A stretch of 64,000 nucleotides of DNA. It comes from Ancylobacter koreensis. GTDB lineage: Bacteria > Pseudomonadota > Alphaproteobacteria > Rhizobiales > Xanthobacteraceae. The notes beneath the pieces are model-generated. The model was not told the origin of the DNA. It made no database searches and saw nothing but the letters and a program-made list of their open reading frames with translations. Every line of letters starts with the position of its first letter. Position 1 is the stretch's first letter. This document shows, in pieces, positions 1 to 10,936 of this stretch. A program made the position numbers and the translations under genes. The stretch lies in the NCBI RefSeq assembly GCF_023016525.1, contig NZ_JALKCG010000003.1:124001-188000 (forward strand), written 5' to 3'.

Positions 1-331
1 GCTGAAGGGCGCCGAGGAACTCGCCAAGCTCGGCATCGAGGCGGAGGTGATCGACCTGCGCACCATCCGTCCGCTCGATATCGAGACGGTCATCGCGTCG
101 GTGAAGAAGACCGGCCGTGCGGTCACGGTGGAGGAGGGCTGGAGCCAGTCCGGCGTCGGCGCCGAGATCGTCGCCCAGCTCGTCGAGAAGGCGTTCGACT
201 ATCTCGACGCCCCGGTGCTGCGGGTGACCGGCAAGGACGTGCCGATGCCCTACGCCGCCAACCTCGAAAAGCTGGCCTTGCCGTCGGTGCAGGACGTCGT
301 CGACGCCGCACGGGCCGTGACCTATCGCTGA
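1..331 (+). CDS. pdhB: Pyruvate dehydrogenase E1 component, beta subunit (C-terminal part, cut by window edge)
   Basis: The reading frame is open from base 2 to the TGA at 329-331, so only about the last 109 residues are present. The visible part is the C-terminal transketolase domain of an E1 beta subunit: the DLRTIRPLD and VTVEEGW stretches and the [13 protein letters not shown] stretch are characteristic of alphaproteobacterial PdhB. The protein forms the thiamine-diphosphate E1 heterotetramer that decarboxylates pyruvate and hands the acetyl group to E2. It lies 15 bases before the E2 gene and is clearly in the same operon as E2 and E3. A 2-oxoisovalerate dehydrogenase beta subunit would look similar, but the E2 and E3 partners favour pyruvate. 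Confidence 0.92.
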   Translation, partial: LKGAEELAKLGIEAEVIDLRTIRPLDIETVIASVKKTGRAVTVEEGWSQSGVGAEIVAQLVEKAFDYLDAPVLRVTGKDVPMPYAANLEKLALPSVQDVVDAARAVTYR

Positions 332-346
332 GGCCGGAGAAGCGCC

Positions 347-1732
347 ATGTCCATCGAGATCCTGATGCCGGCCCTGTCTCCGACCATGGAGAAGGGCAAC
401 CTCGCCAAGTGGCTGAAGAAGGAGGGCGACAAGGTCGCCCCCGGCGACGTCATCGCCGAAATCGAGACCGACAAGGCGACGATGGAGGTCGAGGCCATCG
501 ACGAGGGCACGCTGGCGAAGATCGTGGTGCCGGAAGGCACCGCTGACGTGCCGGTGAACCAGATCATCGCCGTGCTCGCCACCGATGGCGAGGACGTGAA
601 GGCGGTGGCCTCCGGTTCCGGCACCGCGCCCGCCAAGGCGGAGGCTCCGAAGTCGGAAGCTCCGAAGGCGGAGCCCGTTCCCGCTCCGGCAGCCGCTCCC
701 GCTCCCGCAGCGGCGCCCGTGGCCGCTCCGGCACCGGCGGCGCCTGCCGCCGCTCCCGCCGCGTCTCATGGCGCGCGCGTCTTCGCCTCGCCGCTCGCGC
801 GCCGTCTCGCCCGGGACAAGGGCGTCGACCTCGCCTCGGTGAAGGGTTCCGGCCCGCATGGCCGCGTCGTTGCCGCCGATGTCGAGGCGGCTCCTGCCGG
901 TGGCGCCGCCAGGGCGCCGGCCGCGACGGCCTCGGCTCCCGCCGCAGCGCCCGTCGTTGCTGCCGCTGCGCCCGCTCCCTCCGCCGGCGCGGTGCTGGAA
1001 CAGGCTAGGGCCTTCTACGAGCCGGGCACCTACGAGGAGGTCCCGCTCGACGCCATGCGCCGCGTGATCGCCCAGCGCATGACCGAGGCCCGGCAGACCG
1101 TGCCGACCTTCTACCTCACCGTCGACTGCGACGTGGATGCCCTGCTCAAGCTGCGCGAGGAGCTGAACAAGGCCGCGCCCGAGAAGGACGGCAAGCCCAT
1201 CTATAAGCTCTCGGTGAACGACTTCGTCATCAAGGCCTATGCGCTGGCCTTCCAGCAGGTGCCGGACGCCAACATGGTGTGGGGCGGAGACCGCTACCTC
1301 AAGCTGAAGCACTCCGACATCGGTGTCGCGGTGGCCATTGACGGCGGCAAGGGCCTTCTGACCCCGATCATCCGCAAGGCCGAGACCAAGACGCTGTCGG
1401 CGATCTCCAACGAGACCCGCGACTTCGCCGCTCGGGCCCGCAACAAGAAGCTGATGCCGCACGAGTACCAGGGCGGCTCCTCGGCGATCTCGAATCTGGG
1501 CATGTTCGGCATCAAGGACTTCACGGCGATCATCAACCCGCCGCACGCCACCATCCTTGCGGTGGGCACCAGCGAGCCGCGCGCGGTGGTGAAGAAGGGC
1601 GAGCTGGTGGTCGCCACCATCATGACCGTCACCATCTCCTGCGACCACCGGGTGATGGACGGCGCCATGGGCGCGCAGCTCATCGGCGCCTTCAAGGCGA
1701 TCATCGAAAAGCCGATGTCGATGCTGGTCTGA
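347..1732 (+). CDS. pdhC: Dihydrolipoamide acetyltransferase, E2 of pyruvate dehydrogenase
   Basis: The 461-residue protein transfers the acetyl group from E1 to CoA through a swinging lipoyl arm. Domains in order: one lipoyl domain (about 1-80) with the lipoylated Lys43 in ETDKATMEVE; an Ala/Pro linker (about 90-140); a peripheral-subunit-binding domain (about 143-180); a second Ala/Pro linker; and the catalytic acyltransferase domain (about 225-461) with the HRVMDG motif, His434 and Asp438. A single lipoyl domain is usual in alphaproteobacteria. The ATG at 347 follows the GGAGAA element at 335-340. The lipoate is presumably made by lipA about 2 kb downstream. Confidence 0.95.
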   Translation: MSIEILMPALSPTMEKGNLAKWLKKEGDKVAPGDVIAEIETDKATMEVEAIDEGTLAKIVVPEGTADVPVNQIIAVLATDGEDVKAVASGSGTAPAKAEAPKSEAPKAEPVPAPAAAPAPAAAPVAAPAPAAPAAAPAASHGARVFASPLARRLARDKGVDLASVKGSGPHGRVVAADVEAAPAGGAARAPAATASAPAAAPVVAAAAPAPSAGAVLEQARAFYEPGTYEEVPLDAMRRVIAQRMTEARQTVPTFYLTVDCDVDALLKLREELNKAAPEKDGKPIYKLSVNDFVIKAYALAFQQVPDANMVWGGDRYLKLKHSDIGVAVAIDGGKGLLTPIIRKAETKTLSAISNETRDFAARARNKKLMPHEYQGGSSAISNLGMFGIKDFTAIINPPHATILAVGTSEPRAVVKKGELVVATIMTVTISCDHRVMDGAMGAQLIGAFKAIIEKPMSMLV

Positions 1733-1741
1733 GGAACGGTC

Positions 1742-3157
1742 ATGGCGAACGAATACGACGTCCTCATCATTGGCTCGGGTCCCGGCGGCTATGTCGGGGC
1801 GATCCGCGCCGCCCAGCTCGGCCTCAAGGTCGGCGTCATCGAGCGTTCCTATGTCGGCGGCATCTGCCCGAACTGGGGCTGCATCCCGGCCAAGGCGCTG
1901 CTGCGCTCGGCCGAGATCATCCACTATATCGAGCACGCCAAGGATTACGGCCTGATCGCCGAGAAGACCGGCGTCGACATCGCCGGCGTGGTGAAGCGCT
2001 CGCGCGGCATCGCGGCGCAGATGAGCAACGGCGTCGGCTTTCTGCTGAAGAAGAACAAGGTCGACGTGATCTGGGGGCAGGCGACCATCACCGCGCCCGG
2101 CAAGGTCTCGGTCGCCGCCAGCGAGGGCGCGCCCAAGGGCGCGCTGCCGGCCGGCGAGTACACCGCCAAGAACATCGTCATTGCCACCGGCGCCCGCCCG
2201 CGCGCGCTGCCCGGCATCGAGCCGGACAAGAAGCTCATCTGGACCTATTTCGAGGCGCTGGCGCCCGCCAGCGTGCCGAAGTCGCTGCTCATCATGGGAT
2301 CGGGTGCCATCGGCGTCGAGTTCGCCTCCTTCTACAAGGCGATGGGCTCGGACGTGACGATCATCGAGCTGCTGCCGCAGATCCTCCCCGTCGAGGACGA
2401 GGAGATCGCCGATCACGCCCGCAAGCGCTTCGAGAAGCAGGGCATCAAGATCCTCACCGGCGCCAAGGTCTCCAAGGTCGTGAAGGGCGCCGACAACGTG
2501 ACCGCGATGGTGGAGACGGCGGACGGCAAGAGCCAGACGCTGACCGCCGACCGGCTCATCTCGGCTGTGGGCGTTGTCGGCAACATCGAGAATCTAGGCC
2601 TGGAGAAGCTCGGCGTGAAGACCGATCGCGGCTGCGTCGTCATCGACGGGCTGTGCCGCACCAACGTGCCGGGCATCTGGGCCATCGGCGACGTCGCCGG
2701 CCCGCCGATGCTTGCCCACAAGGCCGAGCACGAGGGCGTCATCGCCGCCGAGGCTATCGCCGGCAAGCATGCCCACCCGATGGACAAGCTGATGATCCCC
2801 GGCTGCACCTATTGCATGCCGCAGGTCGCCTCCGTCGGCCTCACCGAGAAGAAGGCGAAGGAAGCCGGCTACGAGATCAAGGTCGGCCGCTTCCCCTTCA
2901 TCGGCAACGGCAAGGCGGTGGCGCTGGGCGAGGCCGAGGGCATGGTGAAAACCATCTTCGATGCCAAGACCGGCCGCCTGCTCGGCGCGCATCTGGTCGG
3001 TGCGGAAGTCACCGAGCTGATTCAGGGCTTCGTGCTGGCGATGAATCTGGAAACCACCGAGGAAGAGCTGATCAACGCCGTCTTCCCGCATCCCACGGTT
3101 TCTGAGACGATGCATGAAAGCGTGCTGGCGGCCTACGGGCGCGCCATCCACATCTGA
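1742..3157 (+). CDS. lpdA: Dihydrolipoamide dehydrogenase, E3
   Basis: A 471-residue flavoprotein disulfide reductase that reoxidises dihydrolipoamide with NAD. The FAD-binding GSGPGG is at residues 11-16. The redox disulfide is Cys42/Cys47 in CPNWGC, a variant of the more common CLNVGC that I recall as usual for the PDH-linked E3 of alphaproteobacteria. A second Rossmann glycine motif, MGSGAIGVEF, binds NAD. The C-terminal HPTVSE supplies the active-site His and Glu of the dimer partner. It starts 9 bases after the E2 stop, completing pdh B-C-lpd. A second lpd for 2-oxoglutarate dehydrogenase may exist elsewhere in the genome. Confidence 0.94.
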   Translation: MANEYDVLIIGSGPGGYVGAIRAAQLGLKVGVIERSYVGGICPNWGCIPAKALLRSAEIIHYIEHAKDYGLIAEKTGVDIAGVVKRSRGIAAQMSNGVGFLLKKNKVDVIWGQATITAPGKVSVAASEGAPKGALPAGEYTAKNIVIATGARPRALPGIEPDKKLIWTYFEALAPASVPKSLLIMGSGAIGVEFASFYKAMGSDVTIIELLPQILPVEDEEIADHARKRFEKQGIKILTGAKVSKVVKGADNVTAMVETADGKSQTLTADRLISAVGVVGNIENLGLEKLGVKTDRGCVVIDGLCRTNVPGIWAIGDVAGPPMLAHKAEHEGVIAAEAIAGKHAHPMDKLMIPGCTYCMPQVASVGLTEKKAKEAGYEIKVGRFPFIGNGKAVALGEAEGMVKTIFDAKTGRLLGAHLVGAEVTELIQGFVLAMNLETTEEELINAVFPHPTVSETMHESVLAAYGRAIHI

Positions 3158-3243
3158 GGCCGGCGGCTGCGCGCGCCCCGGCCTTGCCGGTCGGGGCGGG
3201 GCTCGCCACATCTGTGCGGCGATCCTTTTTCGGGGGAAATGGC

Positions 3244-3492
3244 ATGACGGGCGTCGGGTTTTTCGCAGCGATCATCATCGGCATCCTCGCCGGCTGGATC
3301 GCCGAGCGCACCATGGGGCGCAGCCACGGGCTGCTCACCAATCTCATCGTCGGCGTGATCGGCTCCTTCCTCGGCGCGGCGCTGTTCTCCACGCTCGGCA
3401 TCAGCGTTCAGGCCGGCTGGATCGGCAGCCTGATCGTCTCCTCCGTCGGCGCCATCGTGCTGCTGTTCCTGCTCGGCCTGTTCCGTCGCTGA
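3244..3492 (+). CDS. GlsB/YeaQ/YmgE-family small membrane protein
   Basis: An 82-residue hydrophobic protein with three predicted membrane segments (about residues 3-19, 30-50 and 58-78) and Gly-rich helices, matching the transglycosylase-associated/YeaQ family. The family is associated with stress and envelope conditions but has no firm biochemical role. I chose the ATG at 3244, preceded by GGGGGAAA, because the family begins right at the first membrane helix; an in-frame start at 3184 would add an unrelated polar extension. It stands alone between lpdA and lipA with its own 5' space. Confidence 0.75.
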   Translation: MTGVGFFAAIIIGILAGWIAERTMGRSHGLLTNLIVGVIGSFLGAALFSTLGISVQAGWIGSLIVSSVGAIVLLFLLGLFRR

Positions 3493-3636
3493 CGCAGGGG
3501 CGCCCTGCGCCGGCGCCGGTCGACGGCGCTCGCAGGCTCGACTAGGTAAGGAACGGTCGTCAGGGGGCTGACGGGCAGGGCGGCCGCTCTCGCGGGTTCT
3601 GCCGCATCGAGGGGCCTCGGCCCGGGAAAGTCGTCA

Positions 3637-4638
3637 ATGGTCGTCGTTCTCAACACGCTTAATCGCGCGCTCGAAAAGCCCCGCCACCCGGAAAAGGTGA
3701 AGCGGGCGGAAACGCCCGTGCTGAAGAAGCCGGACTGGATCCGCGTGCGCGCCCCAGGCACGCCGGGCTGGCAGGAAACCGCCGATATCGTGCGCGCCAA
3801 CGGCCTCGTTACCGTGTGCGAGGAGGCGAGCTGCCCGAACATTGGCGAGTGCTGGCAGAAGAAGCACGCGACCTTCATGATCATGGGCGACACCTGCACG
3901 CGCGCCTGTGCTTTCTGCAATGTGCGCACCGGCATGCCCGGCCCGCTCGATAGGAACGAGCCGCAAAAGGTCGCCGACGCGGTGGCGAAGCTGGGGCTGG
4001 AGCACGTCGTCGTCACCTCGGTCGACCGCGACGATCTCGCCGACGGCGGCGCCGAGCATTTCGCGCGCACCATCCGCGCCATCCGGGCGACCAGCCCGAA
4101 GACCACCATCGAGATCCTGACGCCGGACTTCCTGCGCAAGGAAGGCGCGCTCGAAGTGGTCGTGGAGGCGCGGCCGGACGTGTTCAACCACAATCTGGAA
4201 TGCGTGCCCTCGCTGTATCTCAAGGTCCGCCCGGGTGCGCGCTACTTCCATTCGCTGCGCCTGCTGCAGCGGGTGAAGGAGCTCGACCCCACCATCTTCA
4301 CCAAGTCCGGAATCATGGTCGGGCTCGGCGAGGAGCGGAACGAGGTGCTCCAGCTCATGGACGACCTCCGCTCGGCGGAGATCGACTTCATGACCATCGG
4401 CCAGTACCTGCAGCCGACACGCAAGCACCATCCCGTGATGGCCTTCGTCACGCCGGAGGAGTTCAAGTCCTACGAGACCATCGCTTATGCCAAGGGCTTC
4501 CTGATGGTCTCGTCGAGCCCGCTGACGCGCTCTTCGCACCATGCCGGCGAGGACTTCGCCCGGCTGCGGGCGGCACGCGAGGCGAAGCTGGGCACCGGCA
4601 CCGGCACCGGGCCGGCGGCCGCCGCGCTAATCGCCTGA
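3637..4638 (+). CDS. lipA: Lipoyl synthase (radical SAM)
   Basis: A 333-residue enzyme that inserts two sulfur atoms into protein-bound octanoyl groups, producing the lipoyl cofactor of E2 and GcvH proteins. Both iron-sulfur sites are visible: the auxiliary cluster cysteines Cys61, Cys66 and Cys72 (CEEASC followed by NIGEC) and the radical-SAM cluster Cys87, Cys91 and Cys94 (CTRACAFC). Length and N-terminus fit the family. The next gene starts 4 bases after the stop, so the two are cotranscribed. Its position beside the pdh operon is a conserved alphaproteobacterial arrangement. Confidence 0.97.
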   Translation: MVVVLNTLNRALEKPRHPEKVKRAETPVLKKPDWIRVRAPGTPGWQETADIVRANGLVTVCEEASCPNIGECWQKKHATFMIMGDTCTRACAFCNVRTGMPGPLDRNEPQKVADAVAKLGLEHVVVTSVDRDDLADGGAEHFARTIRAIRATSPKTTIEILTPDFLRKEGALEVVVEARPDVFNHNLECVPSLYLKVRPGARYFHSLRLLQRVKELDPTIFTKSGIMVGLGEERNEVLQLMDDLRSAEIDFMTIGQYLQPTRKHHPVMAFVTPEEFKSYETIAYAKGFLMVSSSPLTRSSHHAGEDFARLRAAREAKLGTGTGTGPAAAALIA

Positions 4639-4641
4639 GCG

Positions 4642-5121
4642 ATGCCGTCCTTCCGCAGCAAGCGGCGCGTCCGGCACTCGGCGGCGCAGATGTTCGACCT
4701 GGTGGCGGATGTCGAGCGCTACCCGGAATTCGTGCCGCTCTGCGAGAGCCTGAACGTGCGCCGGCGCGTCGCCAGCGGGGAGGGGGTGGACATCCTCGTC
4801 GCCGATATGAGCGTCGCCTACAAGATGTTCCGCGAGAGCTTCACCAGCCGGGTGACGCTGGACCGGCCGCGCCTTGGCATCGTGGTCGAATATCTCGACG
4901 GGCCGTTCAGCCGGCTGGAGAACCGCTGGAACTTCCGCCGGCTGGACGAGGCGTCCTGCGAGGTCGAGTTCTTCATCTCCTACGAATTCCGCTCGCGCAC
5001 GCTCGGCCTCCTGATGGGCGCGATGTTCGACGCCGCCTTCCGCCGCTTCGCCGAAGCCTTCGAGAAGCGGGCGGACGAGGTCTACGGCACGGGCGAGTAC
5101 CCGCTCGCGCCGGCGGGGTGA
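4642..5121 (+). CDS. COQ10/RatA-type START-domain protein (ubiquinone-binding)
   Basis: A 159-residue single-domain SRPBCC/START protein. The N-terminal FDLVADVERYPEFVPLC stretch is the signature of the COQ10/RatA group. Mitochondrial COQ10 binds ubiquinone and is needed for efficient respiration; the bacterial relatives are often labelled RatA toxins because of an E. coli study, but in alphaproteobacteria the quinone role is more likely (inference). It is coupled to lipA and followed by about 170 bases holding two palindromic repeats. Confidence 0.82.
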   Translation: MPSFRSKRRVRHSAAQMFDLVADVERYPEFVPLCESLNVRRRVASGEGVDILVADMSVAYKMFRESFTSRVTLDRPRLGIVVEYLDGPFSRLENRWNFRRLDEASCEVEFFISYEFRSRTLGLLMGAMFDAAFRRFAEAFEKRADEVYGTGEYPLAPAG

Positions 5122-5129
5122 GGGCGCGC

Positions 5130-5172
5130 GTCCCGGACCAGCGACGCCGTAGGCGGAGCGCCGATCCGGGAC
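5130..5172. repeat. REP-like palindrome, copy 1
   Basis: An imperfect inverted repeat with outer arms GTCCCGGA and TCCGGGAC, just after the COQ10-like gene in the gap between two convergent genes. It shares its outer arms with the element 68 bases further on and with one at about 20.39 kb. Confidence 0.5.
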
Positions 5173-5240
5173 CCAGGGAGAGAATCCGCCGGAGGCGCTT
5201 CAAGGAACATATCCGGTGGCTTCGCCGAGTCTTGCGCCGG

Positions 5241-5282
5241 GTCCCGGCTCGGCGCTGCGTCTGCACGCAGCTTGTCCGGGAC
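5241..5282. repeat. REP-like palindrome, copy 2
   Basis: An inverted repeat with outer arms GTCCCGG and CCGGGAC and inner arms GCTGCGT and ACGCAGC around a four-base loop. The left half shares TCCCGGCTCGGCGCTGCG with the copy near 20.39 kb. It lies just beyond the stop of pncC, between convergent genes, where it may also act as a bidirectional terminator or RNA-end stabiliser (inference). Confidence 0.55.
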
Positions 5283-5290
5283 ACGGAGGG

Positions 5291-5791
5291 CTATCCGGCC
5301 GCCAGTTCGGCCAGCATGGCCAGCGCCGTGAGCACGGAAAGCCGGCGGACGCCCGCACGATCCTGACCGGCGAAGACTTCGCGGCGCACGATGATTTTCC
5401 CGGACGCGGCTGCGGCGGCGAAATGCACGAGGCCCACCGGCTTCGACGCCGAGCCGCCGCCGGGCCCGGCGATGCCGGTGATCGCGACGCCCAGCGAGGT
5501 GCCGGCGACGCGCAGCAGGCCGGCCGCCATCTCACGGGCTGTCTCCTCGCTCACCGCGCCATGCGTGTCGAGCGTCGCCGCCGCGACGCCGAGCATCTCG
5601 CGCTTGGCGGCGTTGGAATAGGTGACGAAGCCGCGATCCAGCACGTCGGAGGAGCCGGCGATGTCGGTCAGCGCGCCGGCGACGAGGCCGCCGGTGCAGG
5701 ATTCGGCGGTCGCGACGGTGAGGCCGCGCGCGCGGCACAGGTCCAGCACGCGGATGGCCTGAAGGTCGATGGCGTCGGCATGCTCGCTCAT
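5291..5791 (-). CDS. pncC: Nicotinamide-nucleotide amidase (CinA C-terminal domain)
   Basis: A 166-residue protein consisting only of the CinA C-terminal domain; it converts nicotinamide mononucleotide to nicotinic acid mononucleotide for NAD recycling. The AESCTGGL motif near residue 30 and the GIAGPGGGSASKPVGLV stretch are diagnostic. The N-terminal CinA/MoCF domain of the longer form is absent, as in many proteobacteria. It starts 15 bases after the ispDF stop and is probably cotranscribed with it. Confidence 0.9.
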   Translation of the reverse strand: MSEHADAIDLQAIRVLDLCRARGLTVATAESCTGGLVAGALTDIAGSSDVLDRGFVTYSNAAKREMLGVAAATLDTHGAVSEETAREMAAGLLRVAGTSLGVAITGIAGPGGGSASKPVGLVHFAAAAASGKIIVRREVFAGQDRAGVRRLSVLTALAMLAELAAG

Positions 5792-5806
5792 CGCGATTCT
5801 CCCGTG

Positions 5807-6988
5807 TCAGTCGATCCAGGGCAGGCGGACGGTGGCGGCGGCGAGCGCCGCGATGCCCTCGCGCCGGCCGGTGAAGCCGAGCCGCTCGCTGGTCGTCGCC
5901 TTGACGCTGATGCGCGCCATTGGAAGCTCGACGATTTCGGCGAGCCTCGCGCGCATCGCCTCGCGGTGCGGGCCGATCTTCGGCGCCTCGCAGACCACGG
6001 TGGCGTCGAGATGGGCGATGCGCCCGCCGGCCGCCCGCACAAGGCCTGCCGCATGGGCGAGGAAACGGTCGGAAGAGGCGCCCTTCCATTGCGGGTCGGA
6101 GGGCGGGAAATGGAAGCCGATATCGGCGCTGCCGATGGTGCCGAGCAGCGCATCGGTCAGCGCGTGCAGAACCACGTCGGCATCGGAATGCCCGGCGAGA
6201 CCTTGCTCAAAAGGGATTTTCACGCCGCCGAGCATCACATGGTCGCCTGGCCCGAAGGCATGCACGTCGTAGCCGGTGGCGGTCCGCACATCGGCGAGTT
6301 CGGCCAGCAGGGCGGCGGTGCGTTCGGCGGTCACGAAATCCTCCGGCGTGGTCAGCTTGATGTTGGCGGGATCGCCGGGAAAGCTCGCCACGCGGTGCCC
6401 GGCGGCCTCGGCGACAGCCGCGTCGTCGGTCAGCTCTCCGTGCGCCTGCGCGCGATGGGCGGCGAGGATGAGCTCGTAGCGGAACGACTGCGGCGTCTGC
6501 ACGCCGCGTATGCGGTCGCGGTCCGGTCCGCTGCCGAGGAATCCGGGCTCCGTGACCTCCTTGAGCGTGTCGACCAGCGCCAGCGCGGGGATCGCCGCGC
6601 CATGCGCGGCGGCGGCGGCGATGGCGTCGGCAACGAGGCGCGCGCTGACGAAGGGGCGGGCGGCGTCGTGGATCAGCACGAGATCGGGCGGATCGCCGGC
6701 CAGCGCCTCCAGCCCCGCCCGCACCGAGGCCTGCCGGCTCGCGCCGCCGGCAACCGGTGTCAGCACGCCCGCCAGCCCTTGGATGGCGCAGGCACAGAGT
6801 TCGGCGTGCTCGGGGGAGATCACCGGCTGCACGAAACGTATGCCGGGTTGGCCGAGGAAGCGCTCCAGCGTGCGGCGCAGCACGGTCTGCCCGCCTATGC
6901 TACGGTACTGCTTGGGCCGGCCCTCGCCGGCCCTCTGGCCCCGCCCTGCCGCGACCACGATCACATCCGTGCGCATCTGCGTCCGCAT
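5807..6988 (-). CDS. ispDF: Bifunctional IspD/IspF (MEP isoprenoid pathway)
   Basis: A 393-residue fusion. The N-terminal half is 2-C-methyl-D-erythritol 4-phosphate cytidylyltransferase (AAGRGQRAG nucleotide loop, LIHDAARPF motif). The C-terminal half is the 2,4-cyclodiphosphate synthase, with GYDVHAF carrying the metal-binding Asp-x-His and the GHSDADV stretch. The fusion is usual in alphaproteobacteria and supplies isoprenoids for quinones and undecaprenyl carriers. The frame is open to a start at 7090, but I place the start at 6988 because GAGGAG sits five bases upstream and the conserved domain begins at once; the ATG at 6976 is the alternative. Confidence 0.92.
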   Translation of the reverse strand: MRTQMRTDVIVVAAGRGQRAGEGRPKQYRSIGGQTVLRRTLERFLGQPGIRFVQPVISPEHAELCACAIQGLAGVLTPVAGGASRQASVRAGLEALAGDPPDLVLIHDAARPFVSARLVADAIAAAAAHGAAIPALALVDTLKEVTEPGFLGSGPDRDRIRGVQTPQSFRYELILAAHRAQAHGELTDDAAVAEAAGHRVASFPGDPANIKLTTPEDFVTAERTAALLAELADVRTATGYDVHAFGPGDHVMLGGVKIPFEQGLAGHSDADVVLHALTDALLGTIGSADIGFHFPPSDPQWKGASSDRFLAHAAGLVRAAGGRIAHLDATVVCEAPKIGPHREAMRARLAEIVELPMARISVKATTSERLGFTGRREGIAALAAATVRLPWID

Positions 6989-7099
6989 CCGCTCCTCTGC
7001 CTGATTGCCGCTTGCGCAACGCAGGCTTGCCCCGCGGCCCCGTTTAGCGCAAAAGCGGAGCCCTATTGCAAAAGATTTGGCATAAGCCATTCGGAAGGG

Positions 7100-7127
7100 T
7101 TGCTGACGGTCGCGGCGTGGCTATTAT
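7100..7127 (+). promoter_or_regulatory. Candidate sigma-70-type promoter for dusB-ntrBC
   Basis: TTGCTG at 7100-7105, a 16-base spacer, and TATTAT at 7122-7127 inside a short AT-rich patch of an otherwise GC-rich divergent region. Transcription would begin near 7134, about 40 bases before dusB. Position and sequence are suggestive only. Confidence 0.4.
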
Positions 7128-7176
7128 ATAGGCACAGCCGGTCGGGCTCATTTAATGTGCATCGAGTGATCACCGC

Positions 7177-8208
7177 TTGACCCTTTCTTCCGCCTCACCT
7201 GCCAGCCTCCGCATCGGCGCCGTCACGGTGCCCGGCACGGTCGTGCTCGCACCGATGGCCGGCATTACCGATGCACCGCTGCGGCGCATGGCGCTGCGCT
7301 ATGGGGCGGCGCTCGCCGTCTCCGAAATGGTGGCCTCCGACGCGCTGGCGCGCGGCCATGAGGAGACCGTGCTGCGCGCGGAAGGCGAGGGGGTGGCGAT
7401 CCACGCCGTCCAGCTTGCCGGCAACCAGCCCGCCTCGATGGCGCGCGCGGCAAAGATGGCCGAAACCGCCGGCGCCCACATCATCGACATCAATATGGGT
7501 TGCCCCGCCAAGCGGGTGACGACGGGCCTTGCCGGCTCGGCGCTGCTGCGCGACCTGGACCTTGCCACTGCCATCGTCGAATCGGTGGTGGGCGCGGTCT
7601 CCGTGCCGGTGACGCTGAAGACCCGGCTCGGCTGGGACGATGCGGCGACCGTGGCGCCGGAACTCGCCCGCCGCGCCGAGGCGATCGGCGTACAGCTCGT
7701 CACCATCCACGGCCGCACGCGCTGCCAGTTCTACACCGGCCGCGCCGACTGGGCGGCGATCCGCGCGGTGAAGCAGGCGGTGCGCATCCCCGTGCTCGCC
7801 AATGGCGATCTGGTGGAGGCGGAGGACGCCCCCGCCATGCTCGCCGCTTCCGGCGCCGACGGGCTGATGATCGGGCGCGGCGCGCAGGGTCGGCCGTGGT
7901 TTCCCGGACAGGTGCAGGCGCGCCTCGCGGGCGGGCTCACCCCGGCCGATCCGCCGCTCGACGAACAGCGCGACGTACTGCTCGAACTCTATGGGGGCTG
8001 GCTTGGCCATTACGGGCGTGAGCTCGGCATGCGCTGCGCCCGCAAGCATATCGGCTGGTCGTTGGCCGCTGCGGCGGTGACGGCTGGGCGCCCGCCAGAG
8101 GACGCGAGGGGCTGGCGCCAGCGCCTCCTCACCCTCGACGAGCCCGCTCAGGTCGCGCGGGGCATCCGCGACGCATTCGACGAATTCGCATGGAGAGCCG
8201 CGGCATGA
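7177..8208 (+). CDS. dusB: tRNA-dihydrouridine synthase B (NifR3)
   Basis: A 343-residue TIM-barrel flavoenzyme that reduces uridines in t[13 protein letters not shown] near the N-terminus, NMGCPAKRV with the catalytic Cys, and the HGRTR stretch identify the Dus family. The gene is the nifR3 of the conserved nifR3-ntrB-ntrC operon. No in-frame ATG precedes the conserved core, so the start is taken as the TTG at 7177, which puts 11 residues before the family's usual N-terminus; this is uncertain. The stop overlaps the ATG of ntrB (ATGA). Confidence 0.93.
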   Translation: MTLSSASPASLRIGAVTVPGTVVLAPMAGITDAPLRRMALRYGAALAVSEMVASDALARGHEETVLRAEGEGVAIHAVQLAGNQPASMARAAKMAETAGAHIIDINMGCPAKRVTTGLAGSALLRDLDLATAIVESVVGAVSVPVTLKTRLGWDDAATVAPELARRAEAIGVQLVTIHGRTRCQFYTGRADWAAIRAVKQAVRIPVLANGDLVEAEDAPAMLAASGADGLMIGRGAQGRPWFPGQVQARLAGGLTPADPPLDEQRDVLLELYGGWLGHYGRELGMRCARKHIGWSLAAAAVTAGRPPEDARGWRQRLLTLDEPAQVARGIRDAFDEFAWRAAA

Positions 8209-9335
8209 ACTCCGTCCCCTCGCAACGTCCCGGTCCGCGCGACAGCAGCGCGACCGCCGAGGCCGTGGTGAACGCGCTGCCGCATCCGGTCATCACGGTG
8301 GCGGGCGACGACCGCATGGTCGACGCCAATGTCGCCGCCGAAGCCTTCTTCGAGGCCTCGCTCGCGGTGCTGACGCGCCATCGCTTGCAGGAGTTCGTGC
8401 CCTTCGGCAGCCCGATCCTTTCGCTCGTCGAGCAGGTGCGCACGCGCGGCGCGGCGGTCAACGAGTATCGCGTCGACTTAGGCACGCCGCGCAATGGCGG
8501 CGAGCGCATCGTGGACATCCACGTGGCGCCGCTGTCGGAAGCGCCCGGCCATGTCGTGATCATGCTTCAGGAGCGCACCATCGCCGACAAGATGGACCGC
8601 CAGCTCACCCATCGCGGCGCGGCGCGCTCGGTGACGGCGCTGGCCTCCATGCTGGCGCACGAGATTAAGAACCCGCTCTCCGGCATTCGCGGCGCGGCGC
8701 AGCTCCTCGAACTCTCCGCCAGCGACGACGACCGCTCGCTTACCCGGCTGATCACCGAGGAGGCGGACCGCATCGTCAAGCTGGTCGACCGCATGGAGGT
8801 GTTCTCCGACGAGCGGCCCATCGAGCGCGAGCCGGTGAACATCCATGCCGTGCTGGAGCATGTGCGCACGCTCGCCTCCACGGGCTTCGCGCGCAACATC
8901 CGCTTCGTCGAGGAATATGACCCCTCGCTGCCGCCGGTGCTCGCCAATCGCGACCAGCTCATCCAGGTGTTCCTCAACCTCGTGAAGAACGCCGCCGAGG
9001 CGGTCGGCGATTCGCCGGACGGCGAGATCCAGCTCACCACCGCCTTCCGCCCGGGCGTGCGCCTGATGGTGCCGGGCGCACCGGCGCGGGTGAGCCTGCC
9101 GCTGGAATTCTGCGTGAAGGACAACGGTCCCGGCGTGCCCGAGGACCTGATGCCCCATCTGTTCGATCCCTTCGTCACCACCAAGCCGACCGGCACCGGC
9201 CTCGGCCTCGCGCTGGTCGCGAAGATCGTCGGCGACCACGGCGGCATCATCGAATGCGACAGCCAGCCCCGCCGCACGACCTTCCGTGTCCTCATGCCCA
9301 TGTATCGCGCCAACCGCGGTAACGAGAAGAGTTGA
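8205..9335 (+). CDS. ntrB: Nitrogen regulation sensor kinase NtrB
   Basis: A 376-residue cytosolic histidine kinase/phosphatase that controls NtrC in response to PII. It has an N-terminal PAS domain (about 15-120), the H-box [11 protein letters not shown] with His152, and a GHKL ATPase domain with the N-box LVKNAAEA and the GTGLGLA G2 box. I use the ATG at 8205, which overlaps the dusB stop, rather than the ATG at 8190 inside dusB. There is no membrane segment, as expected for NtrB and in contrast to NtrY downstream. Confidence 0.95.
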   Translation: MNSVPSQRPGPRDSSATAEAVVNALPHPVITVAGDDRMVDANVAAEAFFEASLAVLTRHRLQEFVPFGSPILSLVEQVRTRGAAVNEYRVDLGTPRNGGERIVDIHVAPLSEAPGHVVIMLQERTIADKMDRQLTHRGAARSVTALASMLAHEIKNPLSGIRGAAQLLELSASDDDRSLTRLITEEADRIVKLVDRMEVFSDERPIEREPVNIHAVLEHVRTLASTGFARNIRFVEEYDPSLPPVLANRDQLIQVFLNLVKNAAEAVGDSPDGEIQLTTAFRPGVRLMVPGAPARVSLPLEFCVKDNGPGVPEDLMPHLFDPFVTTKPTGTGLGLALVAKIVGDHGGIIECDSQPRRTTFRVLMPMYRANRGNEKS

Positions 9336-9343
9336 GAGCCGCC

Positions 9344-10789
<1,446 letters not shown>

Positions 10790-10877
10790 GGCGGGCGCCG
10801 GTGCACGGGTGACGGGCGGAAGCGGGAGTCCTCGCGAATAAAGGCGGGGGCGGCTCGCCAATGTCACATTTTTGCAC

Positions 10878-10893
10878 CAGTGTCATATCACTG
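10878..10893. promoter_or_regulatory. Dyad upstream of ntrY, possible operator
   Basis: CAGTG, six bases, CACTG: a perfect five-base dyad in the 147-base gap between ntrC and ntrY, inside a locally AT-rich patch (TGTCACATTTTTGCACC just upstream). The gap suggests ntrYX has its own promoter. The binding protein is unknown. Confidence 0.3.
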
Positions 10894-10936
10894 CATCAGA
10901 AGGCGCGCCGATTCCCGGCCGCCGTCACGGTGACGG

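Noticed and set aside
5216-7180. Long plus-strand open frame opposite pncC and ispDF
   Set aside because: The conserved motifs of PncC and IspDF are on the minus strand; the plus frame is low-complexity.
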